A DNA stretch of 64,000 nucleotides, from contig NC_088101.1 of the NCBI RefSeq assembly GCF_036370855.1, positions 39,912,544 through 39,976,543 on the forward strand. Direction: 5' to 3'. The notes under the pieces were generated by a model, which was not told the origin of the DNA, made no database searches, and saw only the letters and a program-made list of their open reading frames with translations. The stretch is from Dromaius novaehollandiae (lineage: Eukaryota > Chordata > Aves > Casuariiformes > Dromaiidae). Below, in pieces: positions 14,700 to 27,565 of this stretch. Within the stretch, counting starts at the first letter, position 1, and each line of letters starts with the position of its first letter. Both the position numbers and the translations under genes were made by a program.

Positions 14700-14712
14700 G
14701 TAACCGGGCAAC
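14700..14712. promoter_or_regulatory. RFX-type X-box
   Basis: GTAACC-G-GGCAAC fits the X-box consensus RTHRCC, 0-3 spacer, RGYAAC at every position with a 1-base spacer. It lies in the CpG island, about 0.6 kb upstream of the candidate donor of the minus-strand first exon. RFX-family binding is inferred from the motif only. Confidence 0.55.
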
Positions 14713-14915
14713 AGGCCCCGCCCCCTCCCCGTGCCGGCGCGGGGCGATGACGCCGCGCGGACAAGGTGGAGGCGAGCAGGTAGCACGGTTCAGACCGGGA
14801 CAAGGGGGCGGGGCCGCGCGCAGCCGCAGTAGGCGCGAGGGGGGGGGCGGCAGCGCGCCCCGCCCCCTCCCTCATGCAGCGCTCGGGGAGAGGAGGAGGG
14901 GGCGCTCCCCCTCGC

Positions 14916-14923
14916 TGACGTCA
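14916..14923. promoter_or_regulatory. Full palindromic CRE (TGACGTCA)
   Basis: This is an exact TGACGTCA octamer within the island, the high-affinity CREB/ATF site. Such sites are common in CpG-island promoters. A half-like TGACGCC lies near 14746. Confidence 0.6.
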
Positions 14924-14953
14924 GGGGAGCGGGGAGGGCGCGAAGCCTTTCGC

Positions 14954-14971
14954 CGCGCGCACGTGCGCGCG
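14954..14971. promoter_or_regulatory. 18-bp perfect palindrome centred on an E-box
   Basis: CGCGCGCACGTGCGCGCG is its own reverse complement over all 18 bases. The core CACGTG at 14960-14965 suits bHLH-zip factors (MYC/MAX, USF, TFE families). The GCGCAC/GTGCGC arms also resemble NRF1 half-sites. Which factor uses it cannot be told from sequence. Confidence 0.6.
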
Positions 14972-15059
14972 CCCCCGCCGCCGCGGCGGGGAGGGGCGGG
15001 CGTTGGCGCTGCCATGGGAACGGCCGGTGCGAGCGCGGGTCCTCGCGCCGCTTCCCAAC

Positions 15060-15147
15060 GGTCGCTGAGGCGGGCTGCCGTCCCCCGCCACCCCCCACCC
15101 CCCGGTCGCTGAGGCGGGCTGCCGTCCCCCGCCACCCCCCACCCCCC
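15060..15147 (+). repeat. 44-bp direct tandem duplication (2 copies)
   Basis: A unit beginning GGTCGCTGAGGCGGGCTGCC and ending in C-rich blocks occurs at 15060-15103 and again, identical, at 15104-15147. Perfect identity in CpG-rich DNA points to a recent duplication or an unstable minisatellite seed. It sits on the outer shoulder of the CpG island. Confidence 0.9.
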
Positions 15148-15402
15148 TCCGGGGAGCCGCGGGGGGCGAGCCCATCGCCTCGCCTCACCTCTTCGAGGCC
15201 GTCGTCGTTTCGTGCCCTCCCTGTGTCACAAGCTCTCTGTTTTCTCAAGGATTTTCTCTCAAACCTGCCCCTGAGAAGTGCACTGTCACGCACACCGACA
15301 TGAAAAGTGGGCAGCGGGTCCCCCTCCTCAGTCCTGCAGACGCACACACGTATGTTTTAGTTTATTTTATATGTAGAATTGTGTTGCCCTAAAGTCTAAA
15401 TT

Positions 15403-15456
15403 CATCCTGCCAGCTATATGCTACTATAACATCCTGCCAGCTATATGCTACTATAA
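15403..15456 (+). repeat. 27-bp direct tandem duplication (2 copies)
   Basis: The unit CATCCTGCCAGCTATATGCT plus ACTATAA is repeated exactly at 15403-15429 and 15430-15456. It lies just outside the island, about 260 bp beyond the 44-bp duplication, in AT-rich sequence. Confidence 0.9.
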
Positions 15457-17149
15457 CAGTCGACTTTTTTGGAATTTTAGCTCAGTACTGGGAAAGAGCT
15501 ACAAAAACATGGATTAAACACCAGCTAATACACTTTCAGACAGTAAGGAAACTGTTCACTTAATTTGAATCTTCCAAGATTTCAGGTGGGCCACCATGAG
15601 TACTGGTATTGATACAGCTCTGTTTACTTACAAAGCAACAGGTTTCAGGCGATCTTCCCTTCCTGCTCTCTGCATTTTCACCTCTCTATGGCTTATACTG
15701 ATTTATCCATAAATTATTTGATGTTAAGAAACAGTAATAAGTGACATCAGTCATCCAGCCGTTGGTGCTGTGCATAAGTTATGGGATCTAATGGGATGTG
15801 ACAGAGGACACCTCTTTGTGCTTCTAGTATATCTGATCCCAGGCTGGTGTGGTACTGTTGCATAGTCCAGATCCAGTCGTGGAGGAGTCAAAGCAAATAA
15901 ACCTCAATCCAGTGAAATCAAGACTTGTATTGGACACATGTGGCTTTTTACCTGCTATCAAAGAAGTTTTTCATTTGTCAAATTCTCAGATTGAATGTGT
16001 TTTCAGAGATGAGTGCTTTATCTGTCACCAGCAGTAGCTTTCCTTTCCTTTCTGTTACCTGCTTGGGCCTTTTCATCCCAGTAGTGTTAGTCATCTCTGG
16101 GTTAATCTCAGATTAAATAATCAGCGTAATGGTTATGCATGCTTTGGTTTCCTAAATACAAAAAAAGAATAATTACAGGAGCATCTAACATTCATTACAG
16201 TGTGGACATTACATAAGAGCTCCACTAGGGTTCGTTTGGTATGTGATACAGAAGATATGAGGATGTTCATTGAACACAGGGATAAAATAAAATATTTAAT
16301 TGCTGCTCATTAAGTGCGTGGGATGGTTGCTCACAACATCCAGCCTCTGCACTGAGAAGGGCTTAGACCCTGTGGGAAAAGTGGTATTTGATCATGTTGT
16401 TATCATTAAACACACATACACAAAAGCAAAATGAAGGTTACACATGTAAATGAACTCTAACAGTTCCTAGTTTTTCAGTGCTAATCTTTGAGATGTTAAT
16501 GTATCTCCAGGGAAGACTGCAGACACATACTAGCTGCTCTGCCTGGACTTCAAGTCAGCACTTGGCCGGAGGCTCTCCAATCATGTTAAATGAATCTTTT
16601 TCCTATCTGCTATGCAGTTTTAGTAACCTCTTCTTACTGTCCATCATCTTATCCTGGATGTTTTCTCATCCTTTGTCACAACCTTGTTTATGTGATTTTT
16701 CTCTTCCTGTGTGTTAAAAACAGATGGTTGAGCTCATTTGAGCCTCCAAACCTCTCCCATTTTTTTTTCCACTTTAAAGCTGTTATCAGTCATACTAGCC
16801 TTGATCCCGTCACTGACTTTCGGCACAGTGCCAAGGATGGCATGCGGGCAGAATTTTAATCTGCAGAGCAGGAACGTGGGAGCCGCAGCATCTCAAGAGA
16901 GGCATGTGTGAGAGGCAGTGGTTCCCAGCACTTCAAGATCATCAGGAGATAGGAACCACTGCATCCTTGACTGGTAGCCTTGCTCTTGCTAAGGCAGCCC
17001 TCTGTGCTTTATAGGTATTCGTTCCACTCCAAGGATTTCTTTCCCTTGCTACTCCAGCGCACAACTGCAGTCGCCATGCTCAGAACAGCACTGCCCGGCT
17101 ACTGAAATCATTAGCTGTCAACTGAAGGTGGGCAGTGTCAGGCTAAGCA

Positions 17150-17205
17150 TCAAAAAATCTGGGTCCTGTTGGCTCTGCCACTGACTTGCAAGATCGCCAA
17201 AATAA
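17150..17205 (+). mobile_element. MIR-like SINE fragment
   Basis: The segment around 'tctgggtcctgttggctctg' and 'ccactgacttgcaagatcgc' matches the internal part of MIR SINEs, whose form is close to 'tggctctgccacttactagc'. It is short, diverged and in the forward orientation. Confidence 0.5.
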
Positions 17206-20200
17206 GGAGTGCACAATTAGCAATCATCTGCCACGAGCCTTATCTAAATGACTGGGATGACATAGCAGAGAGACTCTCATTTTTCAGAAGTACCACCAGG
17301 TCCCGTACCCCTGCAACCTTCCTCCCTAGCTGAAGCTCCTCACCTTGGTCACCGCCCAGCTTCCATCTTCTGTAACAAATTAGCTGAGGGTGGTTTTGCA
17401 GACAGCCATCTTCTTCATTAGTGAACACTGATTCCTCAGTAGAACATCACCCACCTTTTGCACGGAATGACAAAGCAGTCTTGCCATAAATACATATACA
17501 TTTTCAGTCATGTAATTAACTACAACCTTGTATTCCAGGGACTGGGGAGACTAAGGCTGCATGAGTTATCTAATTCTAATATTTTCATTTTTGTAGAGTT
17601 TGGCTAAAAAAATACGACTTTTTTCACATGTACATATGTTTGCATAATTTCCTAAGTTTACAGTAATGTGTGTCCATTTATTGCCATCTACAAAGGAAAT
17701 GAGCAGGGCTGAAACTTTTAGATCACAGTCTGAGCTAAGAGAGTGATTGTCCACTTCTAGGGGTTACTAGTTCATATCTCTTGGATAAAGCAATTACTCC
17801 CCTGGTTTTCTGTTTTGCTGTAGTGTTCTCCCTCTGCCATTCAAAGAATCGTCAGACATGTCTGGGACAGTAACACGTAATACATATTGCCTGGGTGTGA
17901 AAGACTGGCAGGAGGGGAGTGAATGAAAACGTTGTCTGCCTAATCAGTATAGATCATTGACAGTAGATGTATTGCTCAAGAAACAGAACAAAAGTATCGA
18001 GTGCTGAGATGGCATGTGGATTTAATGAAAATGTTGATTTTTTATTAGTCACAAATTAAAATGTTTCAGTGCCTACTCCTTAATGGAAAGATTGTCGTGA
18101 TTGACTGTACTTTGAAGAGTAGAGATAAAGATAGCAATGCATTGGCAAAACTAAATAGGGAGATTAACACTGCCATATGCCAGACTCTAATAGCACCATG
18201 CATACACTTTCAATAAAATTTATTCTTAATATAAAAAATAGCAATGTTTTATTCTGAGCTGTATTGTTTTCGATGTATAATCCAGTGGGAACACAAAAAC
18301 TTGCCAGAGGTTACTTCTGTGTGTGAAATAATGACAGAGCCTGAGAAACATTGTTTCTAAGCACTCAGTCTAGAGGCTGAGGGGACACCAGCTGACTGTG
18401 TGGACGTACTGTCTTCCTGTAGTGTTTTTAATCTTGTTGGACTGCCATCTGTACAAGTAGTTGATATCAAGCTTAATGGTAAGACTACAATCTATTATTT
18501 ATTATAAAGCTGAAAAAATGCATGTATAGGAAAACCTGCTCTGAAATACATTAAACATCCACATGACCTTGGTAACGGAAAAGATAATATACTAAAAGGC
18601 ATACAAAAGTTAGACGATGATTTGAAAATGTGAGTTAGCCAGGAGAGAGACAACATGCCCTTTAGTAATCTACAGGAAAATTATTATTATTATTGGAGAG
18701 GAAAGCCAACCTTGTATTGTACTATGTCAGATTTTAAATGGCATAAATAATCAATAAGATGAAATAACCAAATGAAAGGAGCAAGTTCAGATACTAAAAC
18801 ACTATTTTTTAAGCTGATTCATTTGCCCATATTTCTGGTTTTATGAGATGTCTATGATAAATTTTGTAAGATTGAAGTGCTGCTTGGAGATAAACTAAAG
18901 CATAAAGGATTTCTCTGTATGGGAGAACATGGACCCAAATCAAGTTAATTCTCAAGGAGGCATTCTGTACAAGGGTTTAACACATTTAGAGTAATCTAAT
19001 TTAAATTCACATCCTTACTTTTTAAGACTGTTTTGGCCTGTGTATTTACATGTAGGTGTATCCGAGTGACTTGCCATGCTGTGCATCGCACCACTTCAGA
19101 AATGAGGATGGGAACTGACTGCCATCTCAGATGGATGTTTCAGCTTCTATAACCTGCTAATATCTGAGGCTCCACAGGTGAGATGTTTTGAGGGGAAAGG
19201 CGAGCGGTCCGTGTGCTGGGGTCACAGGTGGTGCAATGCATGGGGACCTTGTGACAGGGTAGGATTTCTGAGGCAGGGTTGCTGTCTGAGGAATGGGCCC
19301 TTTAACAAGACTCCTGGTAGCAGGGAGTGCTGCTAGACGCAAAGTTTTGGCTTGCGGTCTAGTGCCTATCCAGGCCTGGGATCCCCCCTGCCAAGCTCAG
19401 GCCAGAGCTGTAGAGATGCTGTCCTGTCACACTATAAAAGTAGAAGAGAGGCAGGCAGTGGAGCAGGGGACACCCAATTGGCAGCTATCTTAACCACAGC
19501 CTCCTCCACTGGGTGGGAAAACAAATCTCAGGAACAGATAAAGGATAGCAAAACAGACAAGATAGCAAAGTGACAACAGAGCATAACTCCACTTTTTGTT
19601 GTTAGTGAGGTATAGATTGGTTTGTCTATCTTAGACTTTTTCCTATTTGTTGGAGTATGTATGTTGCACAGAGGCTGTCAAAACTGTCATCTTAAATCTA
19701 CTAATTCAGATGTGTTTGTACTGGTCCTCAGCTCCTGCTCCACTTAATAAATGGTATGAAACATGCTATATGCTTCATGTAAGGGTGTGACAAACTTCAA
19801 ATAAAGAAGCAAAGAGCTGCTTCTTTTTCAGAAGACCTTCCTAGCAGAGTAATGGTTAGTTCTACCTTTAATTCCTAACAAATCAAACTGCTGGCCCTGC
19901 TGACCTTGAGGGGGTCATTTTAAATACCCATATGATAGACAGAAACTTGCTTTATCCCAGTAGCTAGACAGTTGGTTCATTTCAATTTTCCTGCTATTCT
20001 TTTCAAGAATTTCTTTAGAGTCGCTATCAAGGAATAATTCAAATTTCTCCAGTGGTTTTACTGAGTATTGTAAAGCTGTGTACAAGCAGGTTGCACTAGA
20101 GTTAACCAATAAAATAATGGCTATAGATAGAACCTATTACATTCAAACAAGATTAAGAAGGTGTACCAGAAGTGACAGTAAGGAGGCAAGAATGAAAATC

Positions 20201-23200
20201 TTATTTTGTCTTCATTCATTCATATAGACAACAGAGCCTCATGAATATACTAAGCTCCACTGAAGTTACAATGTAAACTTTCTGTTCCAACAAAAGGATG
20301 GAATGGGTATGGGTGTAGGAATGGGTAAAGAAAAAAAGAGCTACCCAAGACCTCATTTTCAAGAGAGGTAACAGCCTGACACTTGATCCTTCTCAGCTGC
20401 AGACTGGAAGTCTGCAAAAGAGAGAAGAAATTTCGAAGATAAAAAAGGCCGATTTTCACGAACATAGTCAAATAACTGGGGCTTATGTATCGTAGTGCTG
20501 CTTGGGAGACAGACTAAGTTTGCTTCAACCGACATCAATGAAAGTTTAGCCAGTAACTATAGCAGAACCAGGATCAGACTTATCTCAGTAAAGATAAAGG
20601 AGGATGCAGTGACAGCACCAGCTCATGAAGCTAATAGTGCAGGTGATCTTATCAACATGAAATTTCAATCTCAAACCATAGGTCTTGTTGGCAACACCAT
20701 CCTTTGCTATGGAAATATATATACACATTTCATAGCAGTAATATCTGGGAGAGGGCTCATGAATTCTTAGCCTGAATCAGGAAAATGTCCTGGTTTTTCA
20801 ATAGTTACAAACCTGGTACAGTGCAACACCTTTTTTTTTCCAATCTCCTTCTCTATTGCTGTTGATTCTATTGTACATACTATGATGGTTTTGGCACGCG
20901 TAAGTTATAAGAGATACAGCGCAGTCAGTGATAAGGCTATCTAGGGTTTGTTTGTATAAATATGCTAGGTTTAATCACAGGGTTAATTATCTTTGCATGT
21001 CTGGCTATAGCTTAATGCAGATATAATTCTAGTTAAAACTAGTTTGACGTAAGTGTTACCTATTGATACGTAGACTCATTTATTCTGCAAGAGGGTTGCT
21101 GGATATTTTCTTTACACTGTTGCTAAACTCTGCATGCAAAATTGTACCTATAAAAGACACAGCTTTAAAGAAAAACAGTAGATTTGTGAAATGTTTAGAA
21201 CAGATCCCAAGTTTTACCTGATCTGTACAACATTGCAGACTCGGGTCCCCAGTCTTAGATACCTCACAAGCAGGTATTTAACTTCATCCCTATTATTAAC
21301 ACACCTGATCATGCATTCAAGTGAACAGATTTCTAAATATTCTCCAAATCAGCATCAGAACCCAAACAAGGCTTGCCAGGTCCACCAAGGCCATGAATAT
21401 AATAGAATTAAAACAGTACTAGAACCTTGTTTAAAATCAACTGTACCCTGGAGAGGTCAGGATAGAAGTAGCAAGGGTATTACAGATCAATGTAGTGGCA
21501 GAACTACATAAGGAAGCTTGCCTGAATGCTCACTGCTAGCAAGCTTTGTCAGTCTGTTGCTTTTATTGCCCCTGAAATTAATAAAGTAATAAAAAGAGAG
21601 TTTAGATATCTACCTAACAGTAGCTGCTTGTTTCCACAAAAGCCATGGAGGGAACACAGAAGATTCCCATGGGAGAGCATCTATTCTGTGGCTCTGAAGA
21701 GCACTAGTTTACAAAACAGCAGCCTATTTATAGTATTTGTCTAAGTATGTACTTGAACTTGAAAGTGAAGGAACCTTTCTTTTGTAATCTATATTTAGTC
21801 ATGGTAGTTTAGCTGTCATGGTAAGCAAAGCAGGTTTGGTGGGAGCAAATCCTAATAAGGTTTCTGCCAGTATTGAAAATAATTGAGTCACAGTTGTAAT
21901 ATTTAAACCAGTTACAATAACATTAAACAACAGTTCATAGGAAACCACTGTGGAAATTTATTTTCAGTAGCATTGCTTTTTCCTACTACAGATTGATCTT
22001 GGTGTTGAATAACCCCCCAAAGCCATAACAGAGGCAACTTCTTTCAGAACTTTCATGAATTTCTTCTCCACATCTCCGATGGTAATTCTGTAAAATATAA
22101 GATTCGTGTTTTGACTTAAGTTTGAATACCTATATCATCTTTATTTCAAATACTGTCTGATATTGTCCTGCTCTCCAATGCAAATAGCATTTTGTTCGGT
22201 CATGTTACTTTGGCCATAAACAGTCCCCCCAAAAAGTTACATTTTATAATACAATAATTCAGTGCATCAGCTCTTGAAAAAATATTTGCACAGATGTGAA
22301 AAAGATGGAAGGAAGAAAGAAAAAAAAAAAAAGAGTCATGTATTCAGCTAACTAGGAGAATAACCACTAGCTGTGTGGCAGGCAACACACATTCTGATCA
22401 ATTAAGGAAGTTTCTGAAGTGATCAAAAATATTTGTGTCCAAGAGCCCATCTTCACAGAGAAAATTCCCAAACTTGCTTTTTCAAAGTCAGAGCAAATAG
22501 ATGTTACCTCAAGAGCCAGACAGGCTGCTGTAGCCTGATTGTTTCTTCATAGCATACTTCTGCTCTAGACAGGTGACAAATGTCCTACAAAACACCCCAG
22601 GACAGGGAAAAGAGAAACAATCAATATTATAAATCTTTTCCAGATTCATCAATCAATCTTTTTCAGACAAGAGGAGTCAGAGATCTCCAAGCGTCAGCAG
22701 GTAAGATGGTCTTGAAATATAATAGCCAAAAAAACTGGAAAAGAAACCAGTAGATTTTTGATACCCTAGGGTCCTCATCACTTTCAGAGACAGTACTTTT
22801 GTTTTGTGGGGGCTATCTGTTGTAATGGAAGGTGCTTTAAAAGTTTTAATAAAAGAAACCAGCCTGAAAGCAGTTGCTTATTAGCAGTAAAAAGTAGGCC
22901 TAGCTGCCCAAGTAGGAGAGCTGAAGGCCACTTCAGGGTGTTCAGAGGCAGTGCCAAATAGGTTTTCAGAATTTACAGGATTCATATGTCTTTGGGCCCT
23001 CTTACTGATCCTGACATTATAAAAGCAAAATTTATTTTTAAAAATAAACTAGTATATGGGAACTTAACTGTTAGCCAGAGTATCTTTATATATGGTTCTC
23101 ATTAGCAAGGTGTTACCAGTTTTCTTGACTGGAAGCTGGTATTCCTTTGGGTAATATTAACTGCCATAATCAGAGGCTGTTAAGTATTACCAAGATTAAG

Positions 23201-23831
23201 TAGCTTGTCATTCAGAGTTATGTAACTGGGGAGGAGGGAATAAGAATCAACTCCCTTCTAGCACTCATGGGTCAAATATTTATTGTAGCTTAGTGAGTAT
23301 AATGGATTTGAACCATGTAATAAGCTTGAACAAAAGCAAGATAACACAATATATCTTCTGCAGCTATGGTCAAAGTGATAGTTCTTTCAGTTTCTATTAA
23401 GCAAAGCAATGAGCCTGCACATGTTATTTTGCAAAAAACACCCCTTGCCATAAGCAGTACTAGAAAACAAAATGACTAGAAGACAAAAATGCCTCAGTCA
23501 GAAAGTTCCTTCAGTTATTATCTTCAGTATTGCTCGAAAGGCTACCATGCAATAAAACTTACCCTAATTCAGCAGGAAACCTCAAGACCTGTGTTATTCA
23601 TAGAAGAATGCCTACAGTTATAATACTAGATGAGTTGCATGAATATTAATGGTGCTGAGAGCCCTAATATAGATAGTTCTCAAACTTTGCAGACTTGTTC
23701 AGCATTATGCCTATCAGGCCTCCTGGGAGCGTGCCTAATTGACACAAAATTGAAAACAGTTGCTAGAGCTGAGAAAACATTCATGGTAGTTCCTAATGTT
23801 GCTTGTACTGCAACTAAGCCCAATTTAACAG

Positions 23832-23835
<4 letters not shown>

Positions 23836-23862
<27 letters not shown>
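23836..23862. repeat. Poly-T run (T27)
   Basis: Twenty-seven uninterrupted T residues form the longest T run in the window. On the minus strand it is A27 and could be the tail of a processed insertion whose body would lie at higher coordinates (from 23863 up). I do not recognise that flank (about 23863-24060) as any gene or SINE, and no clear target-site duplication is visible. Confidence 0.8.
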
Positions 23863-26289
23863 GGTTAGGAGAAAAAGAACTACTGCAAACAAGATGATAG
23901 AGAAAATGATGTGCACTTAGGCTCAGCATGCAGAGCCTGGCCAGGCATACCCCAGCAGATTGCTTTGCGCCCTTCCCCTGGGGAGCCTGGGTTGCAGCAG
24001 GAACCATCCCTTAAGCCTCCAATTTGTTGTGTTAATGATGCTGCATACAAAAACCTTATGCTACCAAGCAACTGTTGCTAGATGGGGCTGTGGCCTTCCA
24101 GAGTTTTGTTAATGCTACTACCAATAAGAAAGCCATTATTTTACCATCTGATCTGCAAAGTTAGCCAATCTGAAAAGGTACGAACAGTTGCTGGGGATTT
24201 GGCTTTTTACTCAAGAAATGATGAGGCTTAAAAATGTGTTGAAATCTTAGAACCTGCTTGGGGTCTCTATAAAAAATCAGGTCTTCCTTAGTTTTGCCTG
24301 CTGACTTGGCAGAGGCTTCAGAAACACAAGCTGGGCTTTCACCTGTGCGTTTGCAGTGGATGGGGCACTGAGTGTTGGGCTGAAGCTTCATGGCATGCTA
24401 GCTCTGGGGTCTGCACCAGCTCTGGGTGTTACCCACTGCTCGCTCTCACATCCATGCCACAGAGCCTTGTCCCCCTCCATGACTGTGATAACAGTGTTTT
24501 GTATAGCCCTAATGAAAAACAGATCAGAAATAACTCCTCTTTAGGAGGGTTATTTTTAAGCTTAGTCAGCTATCTGGGCCTTTTTTCTACAGTGTGGCAC
24601 TACAAATAACTATGGGAACACCGCTGGGAAGTGGTACACTGAGGTCAGGGGACAACGAGTGGCCAAGGAAGTGGGAACTTCTGAAACTCGGACTCTTATC
24701 AAAGCTAGCATTTTGGGAGTTTGTGTTTCAGATAGTCTCCCAAAGGCTTCAGTCATTTCTGTTAAATTATTGTTAAAGCAAACATAAAGCAGAGGTTCTT
24801 GAACAGCTGGCAGAAGTCACATTGACCTTAACAGGACCAGGATGTCACCCATTTAAATAAAAGGGCAGTCAAATTTTTCTTATGGTGTCATCAAAACCTG
24901 TCCCACTGCTGCCATAAAGCTTTCCAAGACAGATACGGCCTGGTCTTCTAACACAGAAGACAAAAGACCAGGTATTTGAGAACTTTTGCTTTACAGCACA
25001 AAGGAAGGTGTCAAACTTGGTGCATTTTCTCCAGCCTGTCATTTGGATTTTAAGCATTGCTGACTTCCACATGCATTTGATAGTCAGGGTTGAGTGTCTT
25101 TGGTGGTGAGAGGAGGTTTGTGCCATGAAATTCAAATTTGTTTTGAAACAACAATATACTTTGGATCTGAGTTTTAGTTTCACCTCCACATTTCTTTCAA
25201 TGCTTTTGGTCCATACACAGTGCTAGCTGCTTTTTTGTTGTTATATTTTCAGGAAGGCCTTCTAATAAATGCCAAATTACATTTTGATTTCATAAGTATT
25301 CAGTTATTTCTGAAATTTGTAACTGTAGTTCCTGAAAATTTAACAACATTAACAAAAACCAAAAAATTCACTTTCTTTGTGTTATCTCTCCTTATTAAGT
25401 AAAATTCTGCGAATGCTATATGTGAGTAACATGCTGAGGATTACAGAGGAGTTCAGCAAACTGGCTGCAGAACTCAGCTTTGCTGTGCAGCATTATGATG
25501 GAAGAGTTATGAATATTTTTCTGTTTAAAATGTTACAGCAAAAATAGTCCCCTTTAAAAATTCTGTTGGATAATAGAAGATCTTAATTGTTTAATATGTA
25601 TAGAATAAGCTGGAGTTTTTAAGTAACTACATCAAGTTTGTAGTCGGATGATTAAATATGATGTTTTACAATAACTACAGGAACAAAGGAGGATTTTTTA
25701 TCGGTATACATACACAGAATCTAGATATAATGTAGGAGGATTTGCTCTTTGAAGCAGTAGGTACTTGTCATGGGCAGTGTCGAGATACTGAACTTGATGA
25801 ACAAATTGCTTAATGACATGTTTTCCTACTTAATTTTTTTCCTCATCAGTCTTGCATTGCCCAGAATAGATTACAGTCTCGTCTATCATTTTTTATGAAA
25901 AGTAAATACAGTATGTTTCATTAAGATACATCTATGACAATACTAATATCAGAAGCCTAGTGGGTTAATGCATTAAGCTTTCTCTGATGAAGTCCTAAAT
26001 TCTGTTTCAGAATAACTCCCCTGTGATATGAGTTTCATTATTTAAATTTGATTTCTAATAGCCATAATTAGTAGTCTCTGTTTAAGCGAAGACCAGCACT
26101 GGAATGTCAGTCACTTCTGCCTTTCAGGTTGTATTAAGAAAGAAAAGAAGATTTCTACCAAACTGAATGCAAAGAAAAATAGTATCTGACAACACTGAAT
26201 GCTTGAAACCTCTCTCAGTCTCTATTTCTTCATCAGCAACAAACTTCCTGTATTATCTTAGTTAGGTGTTAAAAGCCAGAGCCCTAAAG

Positions 26290-26336
26290 AATTCAGGTGC
26301 CTAAAATCTGGGTGAGGCGGTGCCTAACTTTTAGGC
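26290..26336. mobile_element. Old dispersed repeat fragment ('aggtgcctaaa' type)
   Basis: The motifs 'caggtgcctaaaatctgg' and 'ggtgcctaacttttaggc' belong to a worn repeat often seen in sauropsid introns. I cannot name the family. The assignment is by familiarity only. Confidence 0.35.
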
Positions 26337-27514
26337 TTTATCTACAGTGACAACAAAGCCTGCCCTTCAAATTGTCATTCACCTGAACCAACTAGCAACC
26401 ACCTGCACTAACAGGCCTTATATCTTAGCTCTTGGGAGCAATTCAACCTAGCCCCAGAAATGCTTCATTGTGTTGGGTCTCACCCAGAGTGACCTCGTCC
26501 ACCCCAATTTGCCTTGGTATGGCCCTCTTATGCTTACGCTTCAAGCAGTAATGCCATAACTTTCTGTTCCTTGCTCCTTGTGCTCTGTGGTTGGCAGTCC
26601 TGGCTTGAGATTAGAGACAAGCATGGAATGAAAACCAAGGCTTATTCCCTGAGGGCTCCTGCCTGAGGAAATAGGCAGCATGATACTAGGGCCTGTGGCA
26701 GTGACTCCAAGGTACAATATACATAATGAAGCCTTGGGCTGACTGGACCTTCAATAATGGCTTTATATGGACCTGCTGACATCTGCGTCAGAGCCATGGG
26801 TTGGACACGTTGACCTTGGATGGGGCCTGGAAACAACAGATGTCTTGGAGAGGGCTCTTAATAAGCAGTATGTTGGATTGGAAAGTAGCCATTAGGTGTG
26901 AATGCTGAAGACAGAGGTTTACGAAAAAAAATTTTCTCCCATATTCTTGGAGTAGGTTTTAACTGTCTGGTTTTGTATTAGTCTAATGAAGAGCTGAACA
27001 CGAAATCAGACTTATCCCTGTGCTGTTTCTGTCGGCTTGCTCAAGTATGGGGGGGTTCTGGACCGTTCTTCCAAGGCTCCTAATTCTTTACGAGTCAGGC
27101 AGTCTGTAATGCAACGAAAGGGAAACTGAAAAGCGAAAATTGGAACATCAGGCAACAAATGTGTTATCAACTAGCTCACCGGTGCTTCAGAGCAATGACT
27201 AGTCTTAAAATAAGATGAATGGTGACAGTGTGAAATTATTATTTGTTATTGTGACTAAATGTTTCTAGCTGCTTGCTATTGCTTGAAATCACATACTTTA
27301 AGGTTTCAGTGTGTCAGGCAGAGCAAAAGGAGGAGAAAAAAATAGTTTTAAGTTGTATACCCAGGATCAATTGCACTCTGATTTGTGTTGCCTGAAATCA
27401 TTCCATGCAGGCTAGAAAGTATCTGTAGCAAAACATTTGTTCCAGCACTGCAAACTGCAGGTAAGGCTCTTTGATCCCGTGAAGATATTTACTGAGGTAC
27501 AGAGAGAGATTTAT

Positions 27515-27565
27515 AATTCTGACTTCAATGGAGCTATGCTGATTTACATCAGCTGGGGAGCATCT
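27515..27565 (+). mobile_element. Old dispersed repeat fragment ('gacttcaatggagc' type)
   Basis: The segment 'tgacttcaatggagctatgc' followed by 'tgatttacatcagctgggga' is characteristic of an ancient amniote repeat abundant in turtles, crocodilians and birds. The family name is not assigned here. Confidence 0.45.

Larger units (their letters stand above)
13760..15200. promoter_or_regulatory. FBXW7: CpG island, probable FBXW7 promoter
   Basis: Base composition switches abruptly from AT-rich flanks to very GC-rich, CpG-dense sequence for about 1.4 kb, the only such island in the window. It holds GC boxes, CACGTG E-boxes at 14052-14057 and 14960-14965, a full CRE, an RFX X-box and GCC-triplet runs near 14365-14395. 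These are typical of a TATA-less housekeeping promoter. TMEM154 lies upstream on the same strand with its 3' end facing the island, as in human, where FBXW7 is the next gene. A minus-strand donor at the lower edge agrees with minus-strand transcription. The long open frames in all phases here come from GC richness and are not treated as genes. Divergent plus-strand transcription is possible. Confidence 0.75.

Noticed and set aside
13775..15112. 445-codon plus-strand open frame, and several other long frames on both strands in the same place
   Set aside because: They overlap in many frames within the CpG island, are almost only Ala, Gly, Pro and Arg, and have no domain. GC-rich DNA lacks stop codons, so these are compositional artefacts.
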